From: CAZOOR01 sp964581505
GTDB taxonomy: Bacteria; Bacteroidota; Ignavibacteria; Kapaibacteriales; UBA2268
Length of the DNA: 45,466 nt
Reading direction: 5' to 3'
Assembly: GCA_964581505.1 (NCBI GenBank)
Contig: CAZOOR010000011.1
Span: 1-45,466, forward strand
Of this stretch, positions 9,029-17,397 are shown one piece after another; positions within the stretch are counted from its first letter, which is position 1; every line of letters starts with the position of its first letter. The notes under the pieces are model-generated. The model was not told the DNA's origin, ran no database searches, and was given only the letters and a program-made list of their open reading frames with translations. Both the position numbers and the translations under genes were made by a program.

Positions 9029-10684
9029 TTATTTCTTAAAATTCATTCTCTTCGGTCCGGCTTGCTTGACTTTGTCAGGCACGCCTTCCTCGAACAGTTT
9101 GAAATTCTCAATATACATAGATGCGAGAGCATCGTATTTTTTCCAATATTCATCTTTATTGCCCCAAGCGTTTTCCGGTTGGAATACATCATCGGGAACG
9201 CCCGGACAGGTGCGAGGAACTTCAAAGCCGAATACTTCGTCTTTGCGATATTCAACATCGTCTAATTTGCCTTCGAGTGCGGCATTCAGCATATTTCTAG
9301 TGTGGCGAATGGAGATACGTTTCCCAACGCCGAATTTGCCGCCGACCCAACCTGTATTGACCAACCAAACTTTCGAGCCGTGTTTCTCCATTTTCTTACG
9401 GAGCAAGTCGGCATAATAGAAAGGATGATGAACCATAAACGGAGCGCCGAAGCAAGCCGAAAATGCAATTTCCGGTTCAATTCCGAGACCGATTTCCGTA
9501 CCGGCAATTTTCGATGTATAACCACTGATAAAATGATACATTGCTTGATTCATATCAAGGCGTGCAATCGGAGGCAAGACACCCGTAGCATCAGCCGTAA
9601 GGAATATAACATTTTGGGGGTGTTCGCGTGCCATTTTTTCGGGCATTGCATTTGGAATGAAATCCAATGGATATGATGCGCGCGTGTTCTCGGTAAGTCC
9701 GTCATCGTCAAGGTCAATATTGCGTGATGTCGGGTCCCAAACAACATTTTCGAGAATTGTACCGAATTGTTGAGTACACTGATAAATCTCGGGTTCGTGT
9801 TCGGCAGATAGACGAATAACCTTAGCATAGCAACCGCCTTCAAAGTTGAAAACACCTTCGTCGCTCCAGCCGTGTTCGTCATCACCAATCAGTTTACGTT
9901 TCGGGTCTGCCGAAAGAGTTGTTTTACCTGTACCGCTAAGCCCGAAGAAAAGGGCAACATCGCCTTTTTCGCCAACATTAGCCGAGCAGTGCATAGCCAT
10001 AACACCTTCGAGCGGTTTCAGATAATTCATCACCGTAAACATAGTTTTCTTGATTTCGCCACCATAGGAAGAACCCATAACAAGAGCAATTCTATCGGGA
10101 ATATTAATAATCATTGCGGTCTCCGTACGCGTGCCGTCAATTCTCGGGTCTGCCTTGAATGAGGGCGAAGCAATAAGAGTAAACTCGGGAACATGTTTTT
10201 TCAGTTCGTCTTGATTATTAATAGGAATAAACATATTGCGGGCAAAATGACTTTGCCAAGCACTATCCGTAATTATTCTAATTGGCATACGATAGTTCGG
10301 GTCTGCACCGATATAGCAATCCTGAACAAAAAGTTCTTCGCCCTGCAAAAAAGCAAGCATACGTGAGAGTAAGCCGTTAAATTTTTCCCTGCTATACGGA
10401 CGATTGTAAACCCCCCACCAGATTTTATCTTCGGTAGTCGGGTCTTTTACTAGAAATTTATCATCGGCGGCACGGGCAGACCATTTGCCGGTATTGACAA
10501 CCAAAGCACCGCCCTTTGTCATGTGAGCTTCGCCGCGGAAGACCGCTTCTTCAATTAATGCGGGAGTCGGCAAGTTCCAATAAACTCTATCCAAAAATTG
10601 TAAGCCGTGATTTTTCAATTTAAAATCGGCGGCTAAATCGCCTGCATGTCCTTGAGTCGGAGTAGGAAATTCTAAATATTTCAT
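9029..10684 (-). CDS. pckA: Phosphoenolpyruvate carboxykinase (ATP)
   Basis: ATP-dependent PEP carboxykinase, 551 residues, close to the usual 530-550. It interconverts oxaloacetate + ATP and PEP + CO2 + ADP in the cytoplasm, the entry to gluconeogenesis or, in reverse, anaplerosis. Visible motifs: YGGEIKK (about 207-213) with the catalytic Lys, CSANVGEKG, the P-loop GLSGTGKTT (about 248-256), and the metal-binding DDEHGW (about 268-273). The start is the ATG at 10684, preceded by GAGGG; its ATGA overlaps the stop of the upstream aminotransferase gene, so the two are translationally coupled. Together they would turn aspartate-derived oxaloacetate into PEP, which fits growth on amino acids; that physiological link is inference. 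Confidence 0.98.
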   Translation of the reverse strand: MKYLEFPTPTQGHAGDLAADFKLKNHGLQFLDRVYWNLPTPALIEEAVFRGEAHMTKGGALVVNTGKWSARAADDKFLVKDPTTEDKIWWGVYNRPYSREKFNGLLSRMLAFLQGEELFVQDCYIGADPNYRMPIRIITDSAWQSHFARNMFIPINNQDELKKHVPEFTLIASPSFKADPRIDGTRTETAMIINIPDRIALVMGSSYGGEIKKTMFTVMNYLKPLEGVMAMHCSANVGEKGDVALFFGLSGTGKTTLSADPKRKLIGDDEHGWSDEGVFNFEGGCYAKVIRLSAEHEPEIYQCTQQFGTILENVVWDPTSRNIDLDDDGLTENTRASYPLDFIPNAMPEKMAREHPQNVIFLTADATGVLPPIARLDMNQAMYHFISGYTSKIAGTEIGLGIEPEIAFSACFGAPFMVHHPFYYADLLRKKMEKHGSKVWLVNTGWVGGKFGVGKRISIRHTRNMLNAALEGKLDDVEYRKDEVFGFEVPRTCPGVPDDVFQPENAWGNKDEYWKKYDALASMYIENFKLFEEGVPDKVKQAGPKRMNFKK

Positions 10685-11898
10685 AACCAATCCCTCACTA
10701 ATTTTCTTTCACCAATATATAGTTCATTGGGCGAATCGGGGTCGAGCGCCCATTTAATTCTTTCGATACCTTCGGTAATATCTTTTACGGAACCACAAGT
10801 AGAGAGCCGCAAATAGCCGTCCATTCCGAATTCAATTCCGGGAACAGTAACCACTCTCACCTTGTCCAACAAGAAATTGGCAAGTTCCGTAGAATTTTTA
10901 TTATAAACACTGAAATCGGCAAATGTATAGAAAGTGCCGTCCGGTTTAGTTGTTTTAATACCGTTAAATGCGTTTAGCCGCTCCATCATTATATCACGAT
11001 TATTCTGCAATGTAAGTACAAGGGATTCGACTTGCGATTGCACACCGTTAATTGCCGCCGCGGCGGCAACTTGTGTAACAACCGACGGACCGGAAGTCTG
11101 ATGAGCCTGTATGTTTACCATTACCTCTATAAGTTTTCTATTGGCAACAGCCCAGCCAATTCTGAAGCCGGTCATAGCATATTGCTTCGAGACGCCGTTA
11201 ATTACAATGAGTTTTGAATTTTCATCTTTAATTTTTGTGTAATCATAAGGATTGATAATTTTACGATTATCAAAAATAAGACGATGATAAATATCATCCA
11301 TAATTAAATAGATGTCGCGTTTTTCACAGAATTCTACTATTTCCGCAATAAATTCCTCGGAATACATCACACCGGAGGGATTGTTCGGACTATTGATAAT
11401 GATTGCTTTCGTATATGAAGTAACACGTTGTTCAATATCAATAAGACGTGGGTGGAATGTACCGTCTTCCGAATAAACGGGAACAGGGATTGCGCCGCAG
11501 AGTTTTACCATTTCCGTGTAGCTAACCCAATAGGGTGCAGGGAAAATAACTTCTTCCTGCGGATTTAAAATCGCCTGCAATGCAACCATAAGCGATTGCT
11601 TGGCACCACTGGAAGCAATAATATTTTCAGGTGCAACAAGGCGACCGTAAAACTGTTCCATATATCTGTTAATTGCCTTCTTCAAGGCAGGTATGCCGTC
11701 AGCCGGCGTATATCGGACTTCGCCCGAATTAATCACACCACTTGCGGCAATAAGTGCGTCAATAGGTGCCTTCGATTTGGGTTCGCCGCCACCAAGATGT
11801 ATGACGGGTTCGCCTTTTTCGCGAAGAATAGCCGCTGTTTCATTCAACTTTAACGTTGCTGATTCGGCTATTGAACGACCAATTAAACTCAAGCTCAT
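10681..11898 (-). CDS. Pyridoxal-phosphate aminotransferase, probable aspartate aminotransferase
   Basis: A 405-residue class I/II (fold-type I) aminotransferase. It carries the PLP-binding Lys at about 238 in GVSKQYAMTGFRIGW, the sequence typical of subgroup I-gamma/Ib aspartate aminotransferases; the N-terminal GGGEPKSKAP and the NSPNNPSG stretch (substrate/PLP pocket Asn) also match. The C-terminal Arg that binds the substrate alpha-carboxylate is likely the one in LRLSTC. Likely reaction: aspartate + 2-oxoglutarate to oxaloacetate + glutamate. Prephenate or other dicarboxylate specificity cannot be excluded. GAGGA lies 7 nt before the ATG. The gene overlaps pckA by 4 nt (ATGA), and supplying oxaloacetate to PEP carboxykinase is the simplest reading of this coupling. 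Confidence 0.92.
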   Translation of the reverse strand: MSLSLIGRSIAESATLKLNETAAILREKGEPVIHLGGGEPKSKAPIDALIAASGVINSGEVRYTPADGIPALKKAINRYMEQFYGRLVAPENIIASSGAKQSLMVALQAILNPQEEVIFPAPYWVSYTEMVKLCGAIPVPVYSEDGTFHPRLIDIEQRVTSYTKAIIINSPNNPSGVMYSEEFIAEIVEFCEKRDIYLIMDDIYHRLIFDNRKIINPYDYTKIKDENSKLIVINGVSKQYAMTGFRIGWAVANRKLIEVMVNIQAHQTSGPSVVTQVAAAAAINGVQSQVESLVLTLQNNRDIMMERLNAFNGIKTTKPDGTFYTFADFSVYNKNSTELANFLLDKVRVVTVPGIEFGMDGYLRLSTCGSVKDITEGIERIKWALDPDSPNELYIGERKLVRDWL

Positions 11899-12049
11899 TG
11901 AATTTCCTCAAATCATCAATAAATAAACTTCAAAAATCAACAAAAAAAATCTTTTTTCAAAATTTTCTTTATCTTTATTCTTCCATTTTCTTATATTTAT
12001 GTGCTTAATATATATATTTTTGATTTTTATTAATTTTGTAAAGAATAAT

Positions 12050-12592
12050 ATGATGTTGGAAACAGCTAATAATGCAAGTTTAATAACATATAAGGGAATT
12101 AGTCCAAAAATTCATCAGTCGGTATTTCTCTGCGAAGGTGTCAGGATTATCGGCGATGTAGTAATTGGCGAAAACAGTTCAGTATGGTACAATACAGTTA
12201 TACGTGGCGATGTGAATTATATCAGAATTGGCTCGGGTACAAATATTCAAGATATGTCGATGCTACACGTTACGATTAAAAAACACCCCTTGATTATCGG
12301 TAATAATGTTACAATTGCTCACTCGGTTACTCTGCACGGTTGCACAGTCAGGGATAATGCAATGATTGGAATTGGTGCGATTTGCCTTGACGGTTCAGTT
12401 ATTGAAAGTAATTCAATTGTTGCTGCGGGTGCGGTCGTACTCGAAGGGTTTGTAGTCCCCGAGGGCACACTTGTTGCAGGTGTTCCCGCAAAAGTCGTAA
12501 AAAAGCTAAATAGCGAGGAGATAGAACATCTAAACGATATCGCAAAGCGTTATATCGGATACGTAAATGAGTATCGCAATCAATCACAATAG
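12050..12592 (+). CDS. Gamma-carbonic anhydrase-like hexapeptide-repeat protein
   Basis: About 180 residues of left-handed beta-helix hexapeptide repeats (for example VVIGENSSVW, IGNNVTIAHS, VIESNSIVAAGAVV), the fold of the gamma-class carbonic anhydrase/YrdA-PaaY family. The family's zinc-binding histidines are present in SMLHVT and TIAHSVTLHGC; RGDVNYIRIGSGTNIQD is the family hallmark. The C-terminal helix (SEEIEHLNDIAKRYIGYVN) packs the trimer. I start at the ATG of MMLETANN; the 17 codons before it are hydrophobic, unlike the family, and probably leader. Many such proteins have weak or no carbonic anhydrase activity, so treat the reaction (CO2 hydration) as possible, not shown. Confidence 0.9.
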   Translation: MMLETANNASLITYKGISPKIHQSVFLCEGVRIIGDVVIGENSSVWYNTVIRGDVNYIRIGSGTNIQDMSMLHVTIKKHPLIIGNNVTIAHSVTLHGCTVRDNAMIGIGAICLDGSVIESNSIVAAGAVVLEGFVVPEGTLVAGVPAKVVKKLNSEEIEHLNDIAKRYIGYVNEYRNQSQ

Positions 12593-12603
12593 ATTTTTTA
12601 TTA

Positions 12604-12632
12604 TTGAGATTGTCTGATATTTACTAATTTTG
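12604..12632 (+). promoter_or_regulatory. Probable Bacteroidetes-type promoter of mltG
   Basis: TTG at 12604-12606, an 18-base spacer, then TAATTTTG at 12625-12632, matching the -33/-7 pattern TTTG...TAnnTTTG. Transcription would start near 12638, some 60 bases before the start codon. Confidence 0.45.
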
Positions 12633-12699
12633 AAAGTTATTTTTTTTAAAATATCGGATAGCCGAATATGCTTTCCGAATTAATTTGTTCGTATTAAAT

Positions 12700-13710
12700 A
12701 TGTTGAAGAAAATATTAATTTTTATAATTTTGTTGTTAGTCTTACTCATTGCCGGTGCATTATATTTCACCGCAAGATTGAATGATAGTATTGGAAGCGA
12801 AAAAATAATCAAGATGCCAAAGAATGCCTCTGTCTCCTTAGTGGTCGATACATTTAACGATAATGATATGCTGGAGCCGGGTTGGCTGTTCACCGTTTGG
12901 CTGAAGGTATATACAATGCTCTATGATGATTTGCGCATTCACTCCGGCGTATATAAATTTACTGCTGACAACACAAATATTGATGTTATTAAGGCGGTAT
13001 TTTCCGGACAGCAACGCTATGTTGTAAAAATCACATATCCCGAAGGTATAACTATAGCTAATTTTGCGGCAATTACTGCACGTTATCTTGATATAGATTC
13101 TACCGATTTCGTTAACAACTGCAATTCCCCGCAAACATTGAAAAAATACGGTATAAAGGCGAAAACGGCTGAGGGATATTTATTCCCCGATACGTATAAT
13201 TTCTATTTCAATGCAAGTGCTGTGCAGGTCTGCGACAAGTTGTTCAAGCAAGGCAATAAGGTATGGAATGATATTGCCACAAAATATAAGAACAAATTGA
13301 AGATGACTAAGCATAGAATATTGACTTTAGCTTCAATAGTCGAAGCGGAAACCCCTGTGCCCAATGAAAGAGCCATTGTTGCAGGATTATATCTAAATCG
13401 TTTACGAATCGGTATGAAACTTGATGCAGACCCAACCGTACAATATGCACTTTCGGGGAAAAGGAAATTAACATATAGAGACTTGAAAGTCAATAGTCCG
13501 TATAATACCTATGTGTATAAAGGTTTGCCACCTGGTCCTATCTGCTCACCCGGACGAACGGCTATTGAAGCCGTATTTAACTACAAAAAACATAATTATT
13601 TGTATTTTGTTGCAAAGGGTAACGGAAGTGGAGAGCATTATTTTACTTCCAGTTATAGTCGCCATTTGAACAACAGAACTCTCTATAAACGCAACAAAAG
13701 AATGAATTAA
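12700..13710 (+). CDS. mltG: Endolytic murein transglycosylase MltG
   Basis: MltG/YceG family, about 336 residues (family 330-350). It cleaves nascent glycan strands at the inner membrane and so sets peptidoglycan chain length. One N-terminal transmembrane helix (about 5-24) is followed by a LysM-like segment and the YceG catalytic domain. The catalytic glutamate is E215 in LASIVEAET, matching E218 of the E. coli enzyme; AEGYLFPDTY, DADPTVQYAL and SPYNTYVYKGLPPGPICSPG are the other family signatures. The start could also be five codons upstream (12685); there is no clear ribosome-binding site for either. The DoxX-like gene follows 41 bases later. Confidence 0.95.
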   Translation: MLKKILIFIILLLVLLIAGALYFTARLNDSIGSEKIIKMPKNASVSLVVDTFNDNDMLEPGWLFTVWLKVYTMLYDDLRIHSGVYKFTADNTNIDVIKAVFSGQQRYVVKITYPEGITIANFAAITARYLDIDSTDFVNNCNSPQTLKKYGIKAKTAEGYLFPDTYNFYFNASAVQVCDKLFKQGNKVWNDIATKYKNKLKMTKHRILTLASIVEAETPVPNERAIVAGLYLNRLRIGMKLDADPTVQYALSGKRKLTYRDLKVNSPYNTYVYKGLPPGPICSPGRTAIEAVFNYKKHNYLYFVAKGNGSGEHYFTSSYSRHLNNRTLYKRNKRMN

Positions 13711-13751
13711 TTTACCGACAAAATCGTTGAAGAAAACGAGAGGAGTGAATT

Positions 13752-14201
13752 ATGAAAGAAATATTATCAAATAAATATTTACAGTTAGCGGCGCGTTTGA
13801 TTGTAGGCTTTATTTTCGTTTATGCGGGAATAGGTAAAATAGCCGAACCCGAGACATTTGCCAATGAAATTTTTAAATACCATATTTTGCCGGATTTTCC
13901 TATAAATATTATTGCCCTCGTCTTGCCTTGGCTGGAACTTGTTATCGGGATATTTCTAATTGCCGGTATTCGCATTCGGGCATCTGCAACGATTGCAAGT
14001 ATTTCAATGCTCGTATTTCTTATTGCTATTCTTTCTGCTATGTTCAGAGGACTTGATATTAATTGCGGTTGCTTTGCCGACAAAGTAGTAATAGTTGGTT
14101 GGCACAAAGTGCTGGAAGATTTGGGAATACTTGTTGCGGCATTATTGCCTGCAATATTTACACAAAATTCATTTACTCTCGAAGAACAAATATCCGATTA
14201 A
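13752..14201 (+). CDS. DoxX/MauE-family membrane protein
   Basis: A 149-residue protein with four predicted transmembrane helices (about 10-28, 47-70, 73-95, 115-135), preceded by GAGGAG. ARLIVGFIFVYAGIGKI is the DoxX-type first helix, and LDINCGCF after helix 3 matches the Cys pair of the MauE branch, which is linked to quinone or disulfide redox chemistry. Together with family knowledge this suggests an inner-membrane redox helper, but the substrate is unknown. The gene ends just before a GGAGG site that serves the downstream comF-like gene. Confidence 0.85.
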   Translation: MKEILSNKYLQLAARLIVGFIFVYAGIGKIAEPETFANEIFKYHILPDFPINIIALVLPWLELVIGIFLIAGIRIRASATIASISMLVFLIAILSAMFRGLDINCGCFADKVVIVGWHKVLEDLGILVAALLPAIFTQNSFTLEEQISD

Positions 14202-14214
14202 ATAGGAGGCGGCA

Positions 14215-14916
14215 GTCAAATTCTTTCGCGAAATATATGACTCGCTGGTAGAGTTCCTTGCACCAAAACACTGTCTTGTTTGCGGCGAACCATACGAAGG
14301 CACAGATGGTAGTTATGAGTTTATTTGCAAAAAATGCGAACTGCTATTACCGGCACCTCCCGAACAAGCAAATGCTTTCAATAGATTTATACAAAATTTT
14401 GCTCGTGATGAAATATCTGTTAATAATATCTTCGGTTTGTTCTCAGTTGCAGAAGATGACGATTATCTTAGAATTATTCACGGATTAAAGTATAATGGTT
14501 TTATGCGCGTTGGTAGGGAATTCGGCAGAGAACTTGGCTTTGAAATTAAACGGCGTGGCAAAGAAGAATACGGCGGTATTGTTCCGGTACCTATTCATCA
14601 CGCACGACTACGGGAGCGTGGTTTCAATCAATCGCTGATTATTGCACAAGCTGTTTCGGAAGTATTAGATGTCCCGCTTGTTCCGGCACTCAAACGCATT
14701 AAATATACAACAACACAGACACAACTTTCTAAATCCGAGCGAACTAAGAACATTCGCAATACAATAGTAGTAAAGAAAAATTTTGCGACTCTGAACGGAG
14801 CATATTTGCTTATTGATGATGTACTAACTACCGGCTCGACTATGAACGCAGCAGCTACGGCACTGCTCAACGCCGGTGCCTCGCGCGTTGATTGCGGAGT
14901 GCTTGCTGTGGTGTGA
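14215..14916 (+). CDS. comF: ComF-family phosphoribosyltransferase-like protein, no canonical start codon
   Basis: A ComF/GntX-type protein of about 230 residues. The N-terminal zinc finger is intact (HCLVCGEP ... FICKKCELLLP) and the C-terminal PRPP loop reads LLIDDVLTTGSTMNAA. ComF proteins act in DNA uptake in competent bacteria; the wider family's reaction is unresolved. The frame is open from the TAG at 14203, but contains no ATG, GTG or TTG before the zinc finger. A strong GGAGG (14205-14209) ends 5 nt before GTC AAA TTC TTT, so translation probably begins at that GTC, one base from GTG. CTG at 14245 is another candidate but has no ribosome-binding site. Starting only at the downstream TTG (14437) would lose the zinc finger, which is conserved, so I reject that. 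Confidence 0.85.
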   Translation, partial: VKFFREIYDSLVEFLAPKHCLVCGEPYEGTDGSYEFICKKCELLLPAPPEQANAFNRFIQNFARDEISVNNIFGLFSVAEDDDYLRIIHGLKYNGFMRVGREFGRELGFEIKRRGKEEYGGIVPVPIHHARLRERGFNQSLIIAQAVSEVLDVPLVPALKRIKYTTTQTQLSKSERTKNIRNTIVVKKNFATLNGAYLLIDDVLTTGSTMNAAATALLNAGASRVDCGVLAVV

Positions 14917-14938
14917 GATTTTTCTCCCCTCAATATCC

Positions 14939-16165
14939 TTAGTATCGTTTATATGGTTGGAACCAAATATCGCCAATAGAAAGTGATATGGTTAATCTTC
15001 CGAAATTCTCTCTGATTAAGCCCTTGTCTATAGTACCGCGAACACCCAACGTAATAGCGGCGTCAAGACGAGCAAAACCAATTAATGGCGCGGAAATACC
15101 AAAAGAACCATAGTATTCGTCAATAGGTGTCCCTTGAACGGAAAGATACTTCTGCTTATATCCTGCACCCAGCATTAATGTTGCTCTATCCAAGAATGTC
15201 TTTTTATATCCGAACTGACCAAGTCTGGCAAAACCAAAAGAAATATTAGAGTATTTTCTAAACCTTGCATTACCATTGTTATAAGTGAAATTCGTATAGT
15301 CCCGCTGAATGTAATCGGCGGCAATCATAAATTTGTTAAAAGAATACGAAAAGCCAAATCCAAATAGCGAAGGATAATCAAAAATATTTGTGCTTGTAAT
15401 AGTACTATCCTTAGCATAAGCGCTTTGAAAGACAAGTTCTCTATCAGCCGTTAATGTAGGATTTATTTCCGTATATGCACCCAAAAACAAATTGTGAGTC
15501 GGTTCAAGTAATAAGCCAAAACGAAAACCCAGAGAAGAATAAACATCACGCATATATGTTCTGCTTGGGACAGAATTCCTACCATAAAGTATTGTTGCGG
15601 CTGACTTCTCAATATTGCCAAATAAAGTGAAAACAGAAGCACCGATTGAAGCCCATTTAAGGGGTTTGACGGCGGCACCGAGCCAAGCCTGCGAGATACC
15701 ACCCTGTCCTTGATAAATAGTCTTACCTGTTTTCTTAATACCACATTCATCAATTGTAATCGGTAATGCTATTAAATAATTAACCGAACTATATGCAGAA
15801 AAACCCAAATTAATATTTGCGGCTAATGCAGTATCAAGACAGAAATTAATCAGCATACCGTCTATTTTGCCGTTGTTCTGCCAGAGAATGTTTTTATCAT
15901 TTTCGACACGCTGTTGATTAAATCTATAGCCGGTTTGCAAGCGTGTAGTTTTCAAGAATGACCACTGTGCAGGATTCCCATTGGATATTGCGCCATCGAA
16001 AGGAACGGCAATTGATGTGCCTGCAAGGGCATCATAAGCGGCACCGATACCATGATGTAATTCACCAATACCAAAAGCAGAATAATTTGAACCGCCCTGA
16101 GCATTTAACATAATCGTAGAGATTATGAAAACCGACAATATATATTTAAAAGATTTTCTCATCAT
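14939..16165 (-). CDS. Outer-membrane beta-barrel protein
   Basis: A 408-residue protein with a signal peptide (to about residue 22, LNAQ). Its N-terminal YSAFGIGELHHGIGAAYDALAGTSIA followed by GNPAQWSFL resembles the short N-terminal segment of FadL/PorV-like barrels in Bacteroidetes. The remainder alternates as barrel strands do (GLLLEPTHNLFLGAYTEI, FGFGFSYSFN). Its start overlaps the stop of the upstream DUF4270-like lipoprotein gene (ATGA), so glgA, the lipoprotein and this barrel form one minus-strand operon. The function is unknown; a barrel and lipoprotein encoded together suggest an outer-membrane unit. It converges on comF with 22 bases between, and no strong terminator is visible there. 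Confidence 0.75.
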   Translation of the reverse strand: MMRKSFKYILSVFIISTIMLNAQGGSNYSAFGIGELHHGIGAAYDALAGTSIAVPFDGAISNGNPAQWSFLKTTRLQTGYRFNQQRVENDKNILWQNNGKIDGMLINFCLDTALAANINLGFSAYSSVNYLIALPITIDECGIKKTGKTIYQGQGGISQAWLGAAVKPLKWASIGASVFTLFGNIEKSAATILYGRNSVPSRTYMRDVYSSLGFRFGLLLEPTHNLFLGAYTEINPTLTADRELVFQSAYAKDSTITSTNIFDYPSLFGFGFSYSFNKFMIAADYIQRDYTNFTYNNGNARFRKYSNISFGFARLGQFGYKKTFLDRATLMLGAGYKQKYLSVQGTPIDEYYGSFGISAPLIGFARLDAAITLGVRGTIDKGLIRENFGRLTISLSIGDIWFQPYKRY

Positions 16166-17397
16166 TTTTTAACAAATCCGGACGAATAAACAATTCTTAA
16201 TTTTGGTCTAAAATCAGCATTTTTTTCTTTAATCCCATAAAACGGCATTCTGTCTAAACGAGACATCAAACTATATGGCGAAGGTTTGATATAGAGCTTA
16301 GCCTTGCCGCCATTTCGATTAATCTTCTCAATAATTCTAACAATATTCGGAAATCTAAATTTATTTGTTTTTTTGACCCTATATCCCGTAACAATTCGAG
16401 AAGTAATGGAATCCGCATAAACGTCAGAATACATAGAAAGATTTAATAAAGAATCAAGAGCCATATTCCCTTTTTTTACAAGAAATGTGTCTAATGTCAA
16501 TTCAAGTTCTGCACTTAGGATACCTGCTTGGCGTGGTATAGAACTTATATCTATGCCCATCACTCCCTTGCTGACAGTAGCTCCTTGGACAATCATATCG
16601 TCTGTTTTCGGAGGAATATTGCAAATAACAGCGGCTTCAATAGCGGCATCAATTTTTAATGTATCCGGTTTATTATTTTTATTTATATAAATCATTGTTA
16701 TTTCGGCATGTTTATTATCTTTACGGACTTGCTGAGCGGAAAGCTGACGCAAGACATCAGTATTTTCGTCTGATAAAATGGCAATACCCCAATTAATAAC
16801 AGTTTTATCTTTAATTTTCTTTTTTGCCATTTCAAACCAATCAAGCAATAATTGCTTATTCAAATCTATTTTAATTGGTTCAATTTTATCTTTGTACTTA
16901 TATGGGATTGGTTTATCGTAATGCCCTTGCGAGACATTCTCGAAATAATCGGAGTTGCCGTTTCTATCAAACAAAGAATCGCAAATAGTTTTATTTGTCC
17001 ATCTTTTCGATATTTTATAAACGCCAAATGAAAGTTTATTTGAAATCGTATCGCCAATAGCATACGGTCTCGGATACAATTCCATATAGCATTCGCTAAT
17101 CTTATCTTTTGCCAATCCGTCTAATGAATCGGGAATATGTTGAAATCGAAGCATTGAAACCGCAGTTATACTATCGGTTTTTCCGATATAAACGGAGCCG
17201 GAATTGAAAATAACAATAGGTGAAACTTCCGTTCCGGTAGAAGTAATAAGCGGTAATTTTTCGGAACAAACCGTTTTCACCGAACTTGTATCGTTCAGCA
17301 AAAGAAAACCTAAATCCGTAGGCTGTTCATTGCATGCTTGGAATTGGAGAGCAGACCAAGCAACAAACAACAGCAATAATAAACGTTTAAATCTCAT
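16162..17397 (-). CDS. DUF4270-like lipoprotein
   Basis: A 411-residue predicted lipoprotein with lipobox FQAC (Cys22) and the start CNEQPTDLGF, similar in form to DUF4270 lipoproteins of Bacteroidetes. The body has two jelly-roll-like sections: 'MLRFQHIPDSL ... ISECYMELYPRP ... FGVYKISKRW' resembles the DNRLRE-type domain often seen on surface proteins. Its ATG overlaps the stop of glgA by one base (TAATG), and it runs directly into the barrel gene. From memory, DUF4270 genes often sit next to a glycogen/starch synthase in Bacteroidetes, which supports the assignment. The role is unknown, so the family call is moderate. Confidence 0.6.
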   Translation of the reverse strand: MRFKRLLLLLFVAWSALQFQACNEQPTDLGFLLLNDTSSVKTVCSEKLPLITSTGTEVSPIVIFNSGSVYIGKTDSITAVSMLRFQHIPDSLDGLAKDKISECYMELYPRPYAIGDTISNKLSFGVYKISKRWTNKTICDSLFDRNGNSDYFENVSQGHYDKPIPYKYKDKIEPIKIDLNKQLLLDWFEMAKKKIKDKTVINWGIAILSDENTDVLRQLSAQQVRKDNKHAEITMIYINKNNKPDTLKIDAAIEAAVICNIPPKTDDMIVQGATVSKGVMGIDISSIPRQAGILSAELELTLDTFLVKKGNMALDSLLNLSMYSDVYADSITSRIVTGYRVKKTNKFRFPNIVRIIEKINRNGGKAKLYIKPSPYSLMSRLDRMPFYGIKEKNADFRPKLRIVYSSGFVKK

